A stretch of 64,000 nt of DNA, taken from contig CANMSO010000006.1 of assembly GCA_947500545.1 (NCBI GenBank), forward strand, positions 328,350 to 392,349, read 5' to 3'. Every line of letters starts with the position of its first letter. Positions within the stretch are counted from its first letter, which is position 1. Of the stretch, positions 8,223-17,135 are shown piece by piece. A program made the position numbers and the translations under genes. Under the pieces are notes generated by a model that was not told where the DNA came from, made no database searches, and worked only from the letters and a program-made list of their open reading frames with translations. The DNA is from an uncultured Aquimarina sp. GTDB lineage: Bacteria > Bacteroidota > Bacteroidia > Flavobacteriales > Flavobacteriaceae.

Positions 8223-10201
8223 TTAAAAACTTGTTTACGCTTACCTTCTTAATTTTTTCATTTTCTCTATCGGCACAAAAAACATATAACAGCACTAGCA
8301 TGGTTGTTAGTCATGCTGATTTAGAAAATAGCACTTATGAAAAAGATACCACTGCTAATGCTCTTTTTTTATATGAGAAAGGATTTAGCAGAGTTGAAAA
8401 TGGAGGAGATTATAATTTGTTAACCGACTATGAAGCAAAAGTAAAAATACTGAACAAACAAGGGGTTGATCAAGCAACAATACAGGTACACTTATACAGA
8501 AATAAATCTCGTAAAGAATTATTTAGGAATTTGGTTGCATACACTTATAATTTGGAAAATGGTAAGGTCACAAAAACACAGATAAAAAAACAAAACATCT
8601 ATTATGAAAAATATGATGAAAATCACACCTTGGTAAAATTTACATTTCCTAATGTAAAACCCGGATCAGTATTAACGTATACTTACCAACTAGAGTCTCC
8701 TTTTATCTATAAATTTAACGGATGGGAGTTTCAAGCAGGCATCCCAAAAATTTACAGTAAATTCATAGCAGATCTTCCCGGAAACTATGTTTATAATATA
8801 AAACTTGTAGGCACCCTGAAATTAGAAACAGACGAATCTACAATTATAAAACAATGCCTGGAAGTTCCCAGAGGCGGCCATGCGGATTGTTCACATAATG
8901 TATATGGGATGAGAGATATTCCTGCATTCAAAAAGGAAGAATACATGACTGCCAAAAAGAATTATTTCTCTAGAATAGATTTTGAACTAAAAGAATATAA
9001 AGGCTTTGACGGAATCAACAAAAAATATACTGAGACCTGGAAGAATGTAGACAAGGAGTTTAAAAAAGAGCCTAGTGTTGGGCTTCAGCTAAAGAAAATA
9101 AATGCCACCAAAAATATCTTGCCCGATTCGATACAAACTATGCCAACTAGTCTTTTAAAGGCTAAGATGATTTACAAATTCGTTACTGATAATTACAAAT
9201 GGAATGGCAAATATGAATTATTTAAGGGCAACAATAAGGATAGTGAAATTAAAAATGTAATTGAAAACAAAACAGGAAATATATCCGGGATTAATGTTCT
9301 AATGCATAACATATTAAAACAACAAGGATTTAATGTAAACCCTATTCTTCTTTCAACAAGAAAAAATGGATATGCCACCAAACTATATCCTGTAATTTCT
9401 GATTTTAATTACCTTATTGTCCAGTTATCAATAGATGAAGAGACTTTTCTATTGGATGCTTCTGAAAATATGTTGGCGTTTGGCGAAGTACCATTTCGCT
9501 GCTTAAATCAATACGGAAGGTTATTAAATTTTGATAAAGGAAGTTCATGGATTGACATAAAATCCAGACAACGCTCTTCTTGTTTTTATAAAGAAGATTT
9601 AGCATTAACTCCTGAATTAAAATTAAATGGTGAAGCTAGACACATATTCTCGGGATATCACGGATATTTTAAACGAAAAAATCTTAATCAAGTTAATATT
9701 GATGACTATTTAGAAAAACTTAAAAAACTAAATCCAGAAATTAATATTACCAATGCAAGCATAAAAAATCTGAGAAAATTAGAAAAAGCGTATAAAGAAG
9801 AATTCAATTTTGTACGAAACACAGAACAAATAGATGATCTCATTTTTATAAAGCCATTTCTAAAACCATTTTTTGAAGAAAATCCTTTCAAACTAAATGA
9901 AAGAACCTATCCGGTAGATTTTGGATATAAAGATTCATACACATACCTTGTTTCTATTGAATTACCTGAAGGTTTTGAGTTTATTGATATTCCAAAAAGG
10001 CAAGGACACATCATCCCTAATAGCCTAGGAAAAATCAGTATAGATTTTCAACAAAATAACAACAAGCTCATCATTAGTCATCGTATATCATTCGATTCAC
10101 CCTATTATCCAACAGAATATTATTCGGTTTTAAAAGAGTTTTTTAATCTAATTGTCCAAATAGAAAACGATACTCTTATTACTGTTAAAAAGATAAATTA
10201 G
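8219..10201 (+). CDS. DUF3857 / transglutaminase-like exported protein
   Basis: A 660-aa exported protein. Residues 1-20 form a signal peptide (LFTLTFLIFSFSLSAQ). The following 200 residues match the DUF3857 pattern, with YEKGFSRVEN, YEAKVKILNKQG and FPNVKPGSVLTYTYQLESPF. A transglutaminase-like region follows around 300-420, but the usual catalytic Cys motif is not obvious: the corresponding stretch reads KTGNISGINVLM, where active family members often have a cysteine. It may therefore be non-catalytic. The start ATG overlaps the stop of the upstream nuclease gene by four bases, suggesting translational coupling. Function unknown. Confidence 0.8.
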   Translation: MIKNLFTLTFLIFSFSLSAQKTYNSTSMVVSHADLENSTYEKDTTANALFLYEKGFSRVENGGDYNLLTDYEAKVKILNKQGVDQATIQVHLYRNKSRKELFRNLVAYTYNLENGKVTKTQIKKQNIYYEKYDENHTLVKFTFPNVKPGSVLTYTYQLESPFIYKFNGWEFQAGIPKIYSKFIADLPGNYVYNIKLVGTLKLETDESTIIKQCLEVPRGGHADCSHNVYGMRDIPAFKKEEYMTAKKNYFSRIDFELKEYKGFDGINKKYTETWKNVDKEFKKEPSVGLQLKKINATKNILPDSIQTMPTSLLKAKMIYKFVTDNYKWNGKYELFKGNNKDSEIKNVIENKTGNISGINVLMHNILKQQGFNVNPILLSTRKNGYATKLYPVISDFNYLIVQLSIDEETFLLDASENMLAFGEVPFRCLNQYGRLLNFDKGSSWIDIKSRQRSSCFYKEDLALTPELKLNGEARHIFSGYHGYFKRKNLNQVNIDDYLEKLKKLNPEINITNASIKNLRKLEKAYKEEFNFVRNTEQIDDLIFIKPFLKPFFEENPFKLNERTYPVDFGYKDSYTYLVSIELPEGFEFIDIPKRQGHIIPNSLGKISIDFQQNNNKLIISHRISFDSPYYPTEYYSVLKEFFNLIVQIENDTLITVKKIN

Positions 10202-10232
10202 TTTTTTAGTACTTTTATCAAAACTCTAAAGC

Positions 10233-11063
10233 TTGAAGAAAAATTCATATCATAGAACCTGGAAAGATCGGTTACACGACGTAATCTATGAAGCAGATAC
10301 TCCTACGGGAAAAATATTTGATCTAATTCTTCTTGTTCTAATAGTACTGAGCATCATTTTTGTAATGATTGAAAGTGTAAAAGGATTACCCGATCATATC
10401 TATACATTATTATATTACGCAGAATGGGTTATCACTATTTTCTTTACTTTCGAATATATTGCTCGTATTATTTCTATTAAAAGACCTTCAACGTATATAT
10501 TTAGTTTTTATGGGATGATTGATCTTTTATCTACTCTTCCACTCTATCTTTCATTTTTTATCACAGGAACTAGTGCTTTACTTGCAGTAAGAGCTCTTAG
10601 GCTTCTTCGTGTTTTTAGAATATTAAAAATCTCGCGTTATATTGGTGAATCCAACAAGCTTATTAAAGCAATAAAAGATAGTAGAGCTAAAATATTGGTC
10701 TTTCTATTCACGGTACTGGTTTTATGTATAATCATGGGGTCTGTAATGTATCTTATTGAAGGTGAAAGAAGCGGTTTTAAAAGCATACCAATAAGCGTAT
10801 ATTGGTGTATCGTAACCTTAACTACGGTTGGTTATGGAGACATCGCACCTGTTACACCTTTAGGACAATTTCTTGCAGCAATTATTATGATAATGGGTTA
10901 TGGTATTATTGCCGTACCTACAGGTATTGTAAGTGCAGAATACACACAGCAGACAAGAAAAATTCATTTAAACACTCAAGTTTGTAGTAATTGCAATGAG
11001 GACAAACATAGTGATAGTGCAAAATTCTGTCATAAATGTGGAGAGGACCTACACAATGAATAA
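10233..11063 (+). CDS. Voltage-gated-type potassium channel with C-terminal zinc ribbon
   Basis: A 276-aa six-helix K+ channel subunit of the ion transport family. Helices S1-S3 lie between residues 28 and 110. S4 is the arginine ladder in VRALRLLRVFRILK (Arg120, 123, 126 and 129), which indicates voltage sensing. The pore helix and selectivity filter TTVGYGD are at 197-203, followed by S6. The tail ends in a four-cysteine zinc ribbon (Cys251, 254, 266 and 269), an uncommon addition that may serve assembly or regulation. Start is TTG at 10233, as no ATG lies at the correct place. The stop overlaps miaA by eight bases. Confidence 0.9.
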   Translation: MKKNSYHRTWKDRLHDVIYEADTPTGKIFDLILLVLIVLSIIFVMIESVKGLPDHIYTLLYYAEWVITIFFTFEYIARIISIKRPSTYIFSFYGMIDLLSTLPLYLSFFITGTSALLAVRALRLLRVFRILKISRYIGESNKLIKAIKDSRAKILVFLFTVLVLCIIMGSVMYLIEGERSGFKSIPISVYWCIVTLTTVGYGDIAPVTPLGQFLAAIIMIMGYGIIAVPTGIVSAEYTQQTRKIHLNTQVCSNCNEDKHSDSAKFCHKCGEDLHNE

Positions 11064-11961
11064 AAACCTTATTGTAATAATAGGACCAACCGCAATTGGC
11101 AAAACAAGCTTAAGTGTAGCACTGGCAAAACATTTTAATTGCGAGATAGTTTCTGCAGATAGCAGACAGTTTTATAAAGAAATGAGTATTGGTACCGCAG
11201 TTCCAAGTTCTGAAGAGTTAAAACAAGCTCCCCATCATTTTATACAACATAAAAGTATTCATGAATCATATAATGTTGGCGATTTTGAACGAGATGCTTT
11301 ACTAAAAATTGACAAGCTTTTTATAAATAACAACTACGCTATTCTTGTTGGTGGTTCTGGCCTATATATAGATGCTATAACCAAAGGTTTAGACAGTTTC
11401 CCTGAGGTAAATACAGAAATTAGAGAAAAACTCAACAAAGAGTATAAAGACAATGGAATTGAGACACTACAAAGTCAATTGAAAGTTTTAGACCCTGTTT
11501 ACTATGAAAAGGTCGATTTACTAAACACACATCGAGTAATGCGGGCTTTAGAAGTTTGTATTAGTAGCGGTAAACCATATTCTTCTTTTCTCTCTACAAC
11601 AAAAAAGAATAGACCATTTAATTGTATAAAGGTTGGAATAACGGCAGAAAGACAGATTATTTATGACAGAATAAACCAAAGGGTTGATATTATGATTGAA
11701 GAAGGGCTTATCAATGAAGCCAAAAGTCTTTATGAATTCAAATCATTTAATGCACTAAACACAGTAGGATACAAAGAAATATTTAATCATCTTGATGGTG
11801 AATGGGATCTAAATTTTGCTATTTCTGAAATCAAAAAAAACACAAGGCGCTTTGCAAAAAGGCAACTCACTTGGTTTAAAAAAGATTTAGAGATTGAATG
11901 GTTTGATTATATGTCCAATCCTGAATCTGTTATAAAATATATACAAAAAAAATCACTGTGA
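11056..11961 (+). CDS. miaA: tRNA dimethylallyltransferase
   Basis: Transfers the dimethylallyl group from DMAPP to A37 of tRNAs that read UNN codons. It is 301 aa from ATG 11056, which overlaps the channel gene's stop; the frame is open further upstream, but that part (from 10996) lies in the channel's zinc-ribbon codons. The P-loop GPTAIGKTSL is at 10-19. Next come VSADSRQFYKEMSIGTA, the HHFIQ segment, VGGSGLYIDAI, the LNTHRVMRALEV region, and the C-terminal NTVGYKEI and TRRFAKRQLTWF motifs. The protein is full length and all expected motifs are present. Confidence 0.96.
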   Translation: MNKNLIVIIGPTAIGKTSLSVALAKHFNCEIVSADSRQFYKEMSIGTAVPSSEELKQAPHHFIQHKSIHESYNVGDFERDALLKIDKLFINNNYAILVGGSGLYIDAITKGLDSFPEVNTEIREKLNKEYKDNGIETLQSQLKVLDPVYYEKVDLLNTHRVMRALEVCISSGKPYSSFLSTTKKNRPFNCIKVGITAERQIIYDRINQRVDIMIEEGLINEAKSLYEFKSFNALNTVGYKEIFNHLDGEWDLNFAISEIKKNTRRFAKRQLTWFKKDLEIEWFDYMSNPESVIKYIQKKSL

Positions 11962-11982
11962 TATAATAATCTCACAGTGATT
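11951..11982. terminator. Bidirectional terminator between miaA and rprY
   Basis: Perfect 11-bp inverted repeat AATCACTGTGA / TCACAGTGATT with a ten-base loop. An A-run on the left and T-rich bases on the right let it serve both convergent genes. Confidence 0.8.
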
Positions 11983-12010
11983 TTCAATTAGTTTAGTTAC
12001 CGTTATATTC

Positions 12011-12724
12011 TTATGACTCTTCGTTTCGTACGACTAATCTAAATCCTTCACCATGGATGTTAAGTATTTCTACATTTTCATCCTTCTTTAAATACTTTCT
12101 TAGTTTAGCAATATAAACATCCATACTACGAGAAGTAAAATAATTATCGTCTCTCCATATTTTTGTCAACGCCAGCTCCCGAGGCATTAAATCATTAAGA
12201 TGTAATGCAAGTAAACGAAGTAATTCATTTTCTTTTGGAGAAAGTTTTATAGGATCCTCTTCTTTATATGTTAAGAAGCGAAGTTTAGAATTAAGGTGAA
12301 AACCACCTACTTTGAACTCAAATTGCTTACTATCAGCAACAGACTCTGTACTCTTACGTTGCATAATAGCTTGTATTTTCATCAATAATACTTCACTATC
12401 AAAAGGTTTATTTAGATAATCATCTGCACCCACCTTGTATCCCTTAAGTACATCTTCTTTCATGGCTTTGGCCGTTAAAAAGATGATTGGCACCTCTTCA
12501 TTTTTATCCCTTATTTCTTTTGCAAGAGTAAATCCGTCTTTGTAAGGCATCATTACATCAAGGATACACATATCATAATCATCCTTTTTAAATTTTTCGA
12601 AGCCTTCCATACCATTTTTAGCATGCACAACATCATAATCATTCATTACTAGATAATCCTTTAACACTGTTCCGAAGTTTGGATCATCCTCTACAAGCAA
12701 AATCTTTTTGTTTTCTGTTTCCAT
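12011..12724 (-). CDS. rprY: OmpR-family response regulator, RprY-like
   Basis: A 237-aa DNA-binding response regulator. The receiver domain covers residues 6-120, with acidic pocket EDD (12-14), phospho-acceptor Asp56 in MCILDVMMP, and the signalling Thr/Lys in FLTAKA and LNKPF. The winged-helix output domain follows from about 135, with SPKENELLRLL and the RSMDVYIAKLRKYL recognition helix. It starts three bases after the kinase gene on the same strand, so the pair forms one two-component system. The name follows the Bacteroidota RprX/RprY pair; regulon unknown. Confidence 0.9.
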   Translation of the reverse strand: METENKKILLVEDDPNFGTVLKDYLVMNDYDVVHAKNGMEGFEKFKKDDYDMCILDVMMPYKDGFTLAKEIRDKNEEVPIIFLTAKAMKEDVLKGYKVGADDYLNKPFDSEVLLMKIQAIMQRKSTESVADSKQFEFKVGGFHLNSKLRFLTYKEEDPIKLSPKENELLRLLALHLNDLMPRELALTKIWRDDNYFTSRSMDVYIAKLRKYLKKDENVEILNIHGEGFRLVVRNEES

Positions 12725-12727
12725 ATT

Positions 12728-14293
12728 TTAAGATATTAACGGTAATTTAATTATAAATGTGGAGCCTTTTCCCCTTTCGCTCTCCACCCATATTTGACCA
12801 TGATGGTCATCAATTATTCTTTTTACGTATGTTAATCCTAATCCGTGACCTTTTACATTGTGCAAATCTCCTGTATGTTCCCTAAAGAACTTTTCAAAGA
12901 TCTTTTTCTGCGCAACTTTACTCATTCCTATTCCCTGGTCTCTAATCTTAAGAATAATACTATTTTTTACATTTTCGGTATATACATCAATTTTTGGTTC
13001 TTGCTCTGAATATTTAGTGGCATTATCCAAAATATTTACTATAACATTAGTCAAATGACTATCATTAGCCAATATTGTAGTTTTAAGAGCTCCTAAATGT
13101 GTTTTTATATATCCTTCTCTATTTTCTACAATTAAAGAAACATGTGTAACCGCATCCTCAATAACATCATGAAGATCTTGCTTCTCTTTCTTTATATTAA
13201 GCTCATTCTTTTCTAACTGAGATATCCTTAATACATTTTCAACCTGCGCATGCATTCTCTTATTTTCTTCTCGAATCATATCCATATATCGCTGCACCTT
13301 TTGCGGATCTCCTTCTATTTTTGGATTTTTAATAGAATCTAACGCCAAGTTGATTGTTGCAATTGGTGTTTTTAACTCATGAGTCATATTATTAATAAAA
13401 TCCGTTTTAATCTGTGATATCTGTCGTTGCTGCATAAGCTGCGACAATGCACTAGAATAAGCAATTACAATAATCAAAGTAAAAATTATTGATAATATGG
13501 CCATTCCTTTAATAGTAGAAAGAACATATTGCTTTTTTCCAGTAAAATTAACATATAGCTGATACTCACTCACACCCTCATCATCTACAAAAAGAGGTAT
13601 CGCATATGTTGTTGGATAATCCAAACTAAAATCGTCAGAACGTACTTTTGTTGCTAAAGCGTTACTATATATTGCGTATTCATAATCTACCTTTATATCG
13701 CGCTCTTCGAGCTCTTTTTTAAGCAAATACTCTATCTCTTTCCTTTGAACTCTTCTATGGATGGGTATGAAACTTGCAATTTCTCCTATTACAATTTCAT
13801 AATCCCTTCTTTGAAGATCTGTCAAACCTTGTATCCTCTCCAACTTAGATTCAGAACTTTCTTTGGCAAAATCATTCTGAACGTCTTGTGCTGAAATATC
13901 CACATTACGATTTAGAATATTTTTTAACTTTACCGTATCAATATTAAAGTTTATAAAAGACGAAAACAACTTATAATCTTCTTCCAAAATACCGTTTGCA
14001 TAAGCAAATGATCTCGTAGTATTATCTATACTAATATCTAAAAGTTGTCGTATTGTTTTATTATCTGGTTCTTCTATGCTATCAAGAATTCCCTGTAAAG
14101 GAAAAAACATCTCTTCAAACTCTCTATACTGAATTCCATTGGAAACAGATATTAATATTTGTTTAGCATTAAAAGAAAACTGTTCTTTATTATTTTCAAC
14201 CGTGTTGTTAATCCAATATCCCTGAACGAAAATAATCCCGATTAATGATAAACTCATCAGGATTATCAGTAATACGAATAACCTTTTATTCAT
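12728..14293 (-). CDS. rprX: Sensor histidine kinase, RprX-like
   Basis: A 521-aa inner-membrane kinase. TM1 is at about 5-25, a periplasmic sensor region lies at 30-258, and TM2 at about 262-284. No HAMP domain is evident; the kinase core follows TM2 directly. The HisKA domain has the phospho-acceptor His304 in FINNMTHELKTPIA. The ATPase domain has the N-box NVIVNILDNATKYSE, G1 IRDQGIGMS, the F-box and G2 GHGLGLTYVKRI. It is transcribed with the response regulator downstream. TACTTTTG at 14298-14305 sits four bases before the ATG, so the mRNA may be almost leaderless. Confidence 0.92.
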   Translation of the reverse strand: MNKRLFVLLIILMSLSLIGIIFVQGYWINNTVENNKEQFSFNAKQILISVSNGIQYREFEEMFFPLQGILDSIEEPDNKTIRQLLDISIDNTTRSFAYANGILEEDYKLFSSFINFNIDTVKLKNILNRNVDISAQDVQNDFAKESSESKLERIQGLTDLQRRDYEIVIGEIASFIPIHRRVQRKEIEYLLKKELEERDIKVDYEYAIYSNALATKVRSDDFSLDYPTTYAIPLFVDDEGVSEYQLYVNFTGKKQYVLSTIKGMAILSIIFTLIIVIAYSSALSQLMQQRQISQIKTDFINNMTHELKTPIATINLALDSIKNPKIEGDPQKVQRYMDMIREENKRMHAQVENVLRISQLEKNELNIKKEKQDLHDVIEDAVTHVSLIVENREGYIKTHLGALKTTILANDSHLTNVIVNILDNATKYSEQEPKIDVYTENVKNSIILKIRDQGIGMSKVAQKKIFEKFFREHTGDLHNVKGHGLGLTYVKRIIDDHHGQIWVESERGKGSTFIIKLPLIS

Positions 14294-14297
14294 AGAT

Positions 14298-14305
14298 CAA
14301 AAGTA
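14298..14305 (-). promoter_or_regulatory. -7 promoter element touching the rprX start
   Basis: On the minus strand TACTTTTG matches TAnnTTTG and ends four bases before the ATG. A clear -33 element at 19 bases is not seen, so the call rests on the -7 half. Confidence 0.45.
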
Positions 14306-14377
14306 AGACTTTAACATTTAGCTACTTTACGGTTTAACCAAATGTTAACAAAATGAAAGATTCGTACTACAACGGCC

Positions 14378-14956
14378 TTAGGAAGATATTTCTTTGTGAA
14401 TTCTATACACTTGACTTTCAGTTTCTTCTAAATCTGTATTGTATATAACAAAATCGGCCAATGGTATTTTTCGAGAATCTTCCCATTGATTATTCATTCT
14501 AGACAAAACCTGTTTCTTTGTAATTTGATCTCTTTCTAAAACTCTCTTTATTCTAGTTTCCAAAGGTGCCGAAACCAAAATTGTATAATCGCACTGCTTA
14601 TACCCATCATTCTCAAATAAAATAGCAGCTTCCTTTATCACATAGCTACCAATTTGCTTGTCTTTCCATATTTTGAAATGATTAGCTACAGCCGGATGAA
14701 CTATCTCATTTAATTTATCGAGTTTTGACCGGTCATCAAAAACTATATTTGCTATATATTGCCTATTTAGTTCTCCTTCCAGGTACGAATCAACACCCAA
14801 TAAATCAATAATTTGTTCTCTTACAGTTTTGTCATTACTCATAAGTTTTTTAGCCTCATCATCTGCAATGTAAACAGCGATCCCTAGTTGATGAAACATT
14901 TTTGCAACTGTAGATTTCCCACTACCTATTCCGCCTGTAAGACCTACCACTTTCAT
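14378..14956 (-). CDS. coaE: Dephospho-CoA kinase
   Basis: Last step of coenzyme A synthesis: ATP-dependent phosphorylation of the ribose 3'-OH of dephospho-CoA. It is 192 aa, normal length. The P-loop GLTGGIGSGKSTV is at residues 5-17, DDEAKKLM contains the conserved Asp, HPAVANHF matches the CoA-binding segment, and ERDQITKKQVLSRMNNQ matches the lid region. It lies between a YbbR-like gene upstream and rprXY downstream on the same strand. The pathway partner coaBC is in this window at 20744-21955. Confidence 0.95.
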   Translation of the reverse strand: MKVVGLTGGIGSGKSTVAKMFHQLGIAVYIADDEAKKLMSNDKTVREQIIDLLGVDSYLEGELNRQYIANIVFDDRSKLDKLNEIVHPAVANHFKIWKDKQIGSYVIKEAAILFENDGYKQCDYTILVSAPLETRIKRVLERDQITKKQVLSRMNNQWEDSRKIPLADFVIYNTDLEETESQVYRIHKEISS

Positions 14957-15042
14957 TCGTTTACATGTATTAGTTTCTTCTTAAAAATTGTGTGATGTAT
15001 ATAAGAAATTGTTCTAATTAGGATTCATCCATTCAATCAGGT

Positions 15043-16011
15043 CTATTTCAAGTTCTTTTTTAAAACAACAAATTGAATTTGCTTTTCTTGTAGACGAACA
15101 TCATGAATAGAATTGGGCTTGTCTGCTAACTCCAGCGTTAAAAAAGAACTCTCTTCTGAAGCTTTAGCGTAATCAGCAACTACCATAAAATCACGAGAGC
15201 TTATTTCATTATACTTATCTAATCCTACTCTATACACCACCGTAATGTCTTTTGGAAAAATCTTAATCTCTATTCCTTCAGGTACATTATTCAAGGTTAT
15301 AGGTACTCTCTGGTTTCCTTCAGTAAACTTGCTAACCAAAATCTTTGCTTCAACTTTGTCTGGGCTCACCATAACATTAGGAGGTAATTCTATTGTATTT
15401 ATGTTAAGCTCAGATAAATGATCAACATTTACTCCCTCAAGGCTTAAAAAATCTGTATTTATAAATTGAATGGTATCTATAATCTTTGATGGGCCACTTA
15501 TCGTTATAGAATCTGGAGTAATTACCAGTCCTTTATCGCTACCGTACCCTACTGCATATTGAATATCTTGTTCAAGATTAACCGGAATTTTTTTTTCTAA
15601 ATTAATATCAAGCTGCAATCTTAATGTGTCCTTTTGCACAGATAGTACTCGTCCCTTAAAATCTAATTTATTCTTCAATATTTTAGATTCTTTGTCAATA
15701 TAAAAATAGTAGTCATCTTGATTATTTGCCACTGCATCCTCTACATTAAGCTCAAGGGTAGGTTTCTTCCAATTATGGCCCATCAACCTAAAACCATTAC
15801 CATTAAGTGTCATCCTCAATATCTGGTCACTTTGGTCATTAAAAATTTTGCCTTCCGGAAGGTTTGTATATCTAACACCAACTTCTACTTCTTGCGTATA
15901 ATTCTTTGAAAACTGTATTAACAACCATAAAACAGAAGTGAATATTAAAAAAAATAAAAAGGTTTTTACACTATTTTTTTTGAATGAAAAATTCTTTTTT
16001 CTACTAGACAT
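15043..16011 (-). CDS. YbbR-like domain protein
   Basis: A 322-aa membrane-anchored protein. A lysine-rich N-terminus precedes one TM helix at about 15-33 (TFLFFLIFTSVLWLLIQF), followed by extracytoplasmic beta-rich repeats of the YbbR type. One such repeat contains PVNLEQDIQYAVGYGSDKG and SITISGPSKIID. In many bacteria YbbR proteins sit beside diadenylate cyclase and modulate it; no cyclase gene is present here. In this window it is followed by coaE, an order also common in Bacteroidota. It starts nine bases after the glycosyltransferase stop, so co-transcription is likely. Confidence 0.82.
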   Translation of the reverse strand: MSSRKKNFSFKKNSVKTFLFFLIFTSVLWLLIQFSKNYTQEVEVGVRYTNLPEGKIFNDQSDQILRMTLNGNGFRLMGHNWKKPTLELNVEDAVANNQDDYYFYIDKESKILKNKLDFKGRVLSVQKDTLRLQLDINLEKKIPVNLEQDIQYAVGYGSDKGLVITPDSITISGPSKIIDTIQFINTDFLSLEGVNVDHLSELNINTIELPPNVMVSPDKVEAKILVSKFTEGNQRVPITLNNVPEGIEIKIFPKDITVVYRVGLDKYNEISSRDFMVVADYAKASEESSFLTLELADKPNSIHDVRLQEKQIQFVVLKKNLK

Positions 16012-16020
16012 AAATGATAT

Positions 16021-17025
16021 TTACTTTGAAAAAAACAATGCCTCAAATTGCACCTCGGGGGCTCTTTTCAATAGATGAATATAATAATAAGATTTTAGGA
16101 ATCCTTTTCCATATCCATAAAATTGTATCAAAACTGCTAAAATCGACTGTAAACCAATAGAAATATTTTTAAACCTAATTGTTGCACCAAGAAATATCAG
16201 AGTAAAGTATAGCCCCAACATTGCCAAAAAATGCCACCATCCTAAGAACGCAAATATGATTGCAAATATGATATAACCAATAAAAGCAAGGGGAAACCAA
16301 TAGGTTATCTTTGCCGTTTCTGGATGCCATTTATTTAAGATTGGTCGTACGAGTCCAAACTTATTCACCTGTATATAGAATTTTTTCCAGGAGATTCTTC
16401 TTTTATGAAAAACCAAAGCATCTGAAATTAATGCTGTATCAAATCCTAATTTCCATAATCTTATGGTAAGATCCGGGTCTTCTCCTGGATGTATATCACC
16501 AAAACCTCCTGAAGCTTGAAAAGCTTCTTTAGATAACCCCATATTAAAGCTGCGAGGTTGAAATCTATTCATTGTACCTTTACGACCTCTAATACCTCCT
16601 GTTGTAAGATAAGAGGTCATACTATAACTTATCGCTTTTTGAAGATTCGAAAAGCTTTTATGTGCGTCATCTGGACCCCCATAACAATGCACAAATTTTT
16701 TGTCTAGAAACTCATCAGCCTTGGACAAATAATCTTTGGGTAAAATCACATCGCTATCCAAAATAATGAAATAGTTACCTTTTGCTTTGCGCATTCCATA
16801 ATTACGCGAATCTCCCGGGCCAGTGTTTGGTTTTTGATAATAGCTTATTGACAGCTTATCTTTAAAGGATTCAATAACATGTTCTGAAGTCTCTGAAGAT
16901 CCATCTTCAATGATTACAATTTCGTATTCTCCAGTATACTTCATCGCTTGCATACTTTGCAGTAATTCATCAATCTCCTGCGGCCTGTTGTATACCGGTA
17001 CAATAAAAGAAAAGTGTATCTTCAT
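16021..17025 (-). CDS. Family 2 glycosyltransferase with C-terminal membrane helices
   Basis: A 334-aa inner-membrane glycosyltransferase with a GT-A fold. The N-terminal nucleotide-binding strand is FSFIVPVYNRPQEI, the acidic metal site is ILDSDVIL, and the acceptor-side segment is GGFGDIHPGEDPDLTIRLWKLG, matching the ED motif of GT2 enzymes. Two or three hydrophobic helices follow at about 240-310. The sugar and acceptor cannot be predicted. It leads the group GT2, YbbR, coaE, rprX, rprY, all on the minus strand. Confidence 0.87.
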   Translation of the reverse strand: MKIHFSFIVPVYNRPQEIDELLQSMQAMKYTGEYEIVIIEDGSSETSEHVIESFKDKLSISYYQKPNTGPGDSRNYGMRKAKGNYFIILDSDVILPKDYLSKADEFLDKKFVHCYGGPDDAHKSFSNLQKAISYSMTSYLTTGGIRGRKGTMNRFQPRSFNMGLSKEAFQASGGFGDIHPGEDPDLTIRLWKLGFDTALISDALVFHKRRISWKKFYIQVNKFGLVRPILNKWHPETAKITYWFPLAFIGYIIFAIIFAFLGWWHFLAMLGLYFTLIFLGATIRFKNISIGLQSILAVLIQFYGYGKGFLKSYYYIHLLKRAPEVQFEALFFSK

Positions 17026-17070
17026 ATTACAAAGTTAAATTATGCCGCTTACCTCATAAACGATATAACT

Positions 17071-17103
17071 AAAAAATCCCATTACCGATTAAGAATGGGA
17101 TTT
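17071..17103 (-). terminator. Terminator downstream of fabI
   Basis: Ten-bp inverted repeat AAATCCCATT / AATGGGATTT with a ten-base loop. On the minus strand the stem is followed by a run of T, as expected for termination after fabI. Confidence 0.75.
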
Positions 17104-17135
17104 ATTTGGTATTACATTAGTTATCCTAAGGGTTT

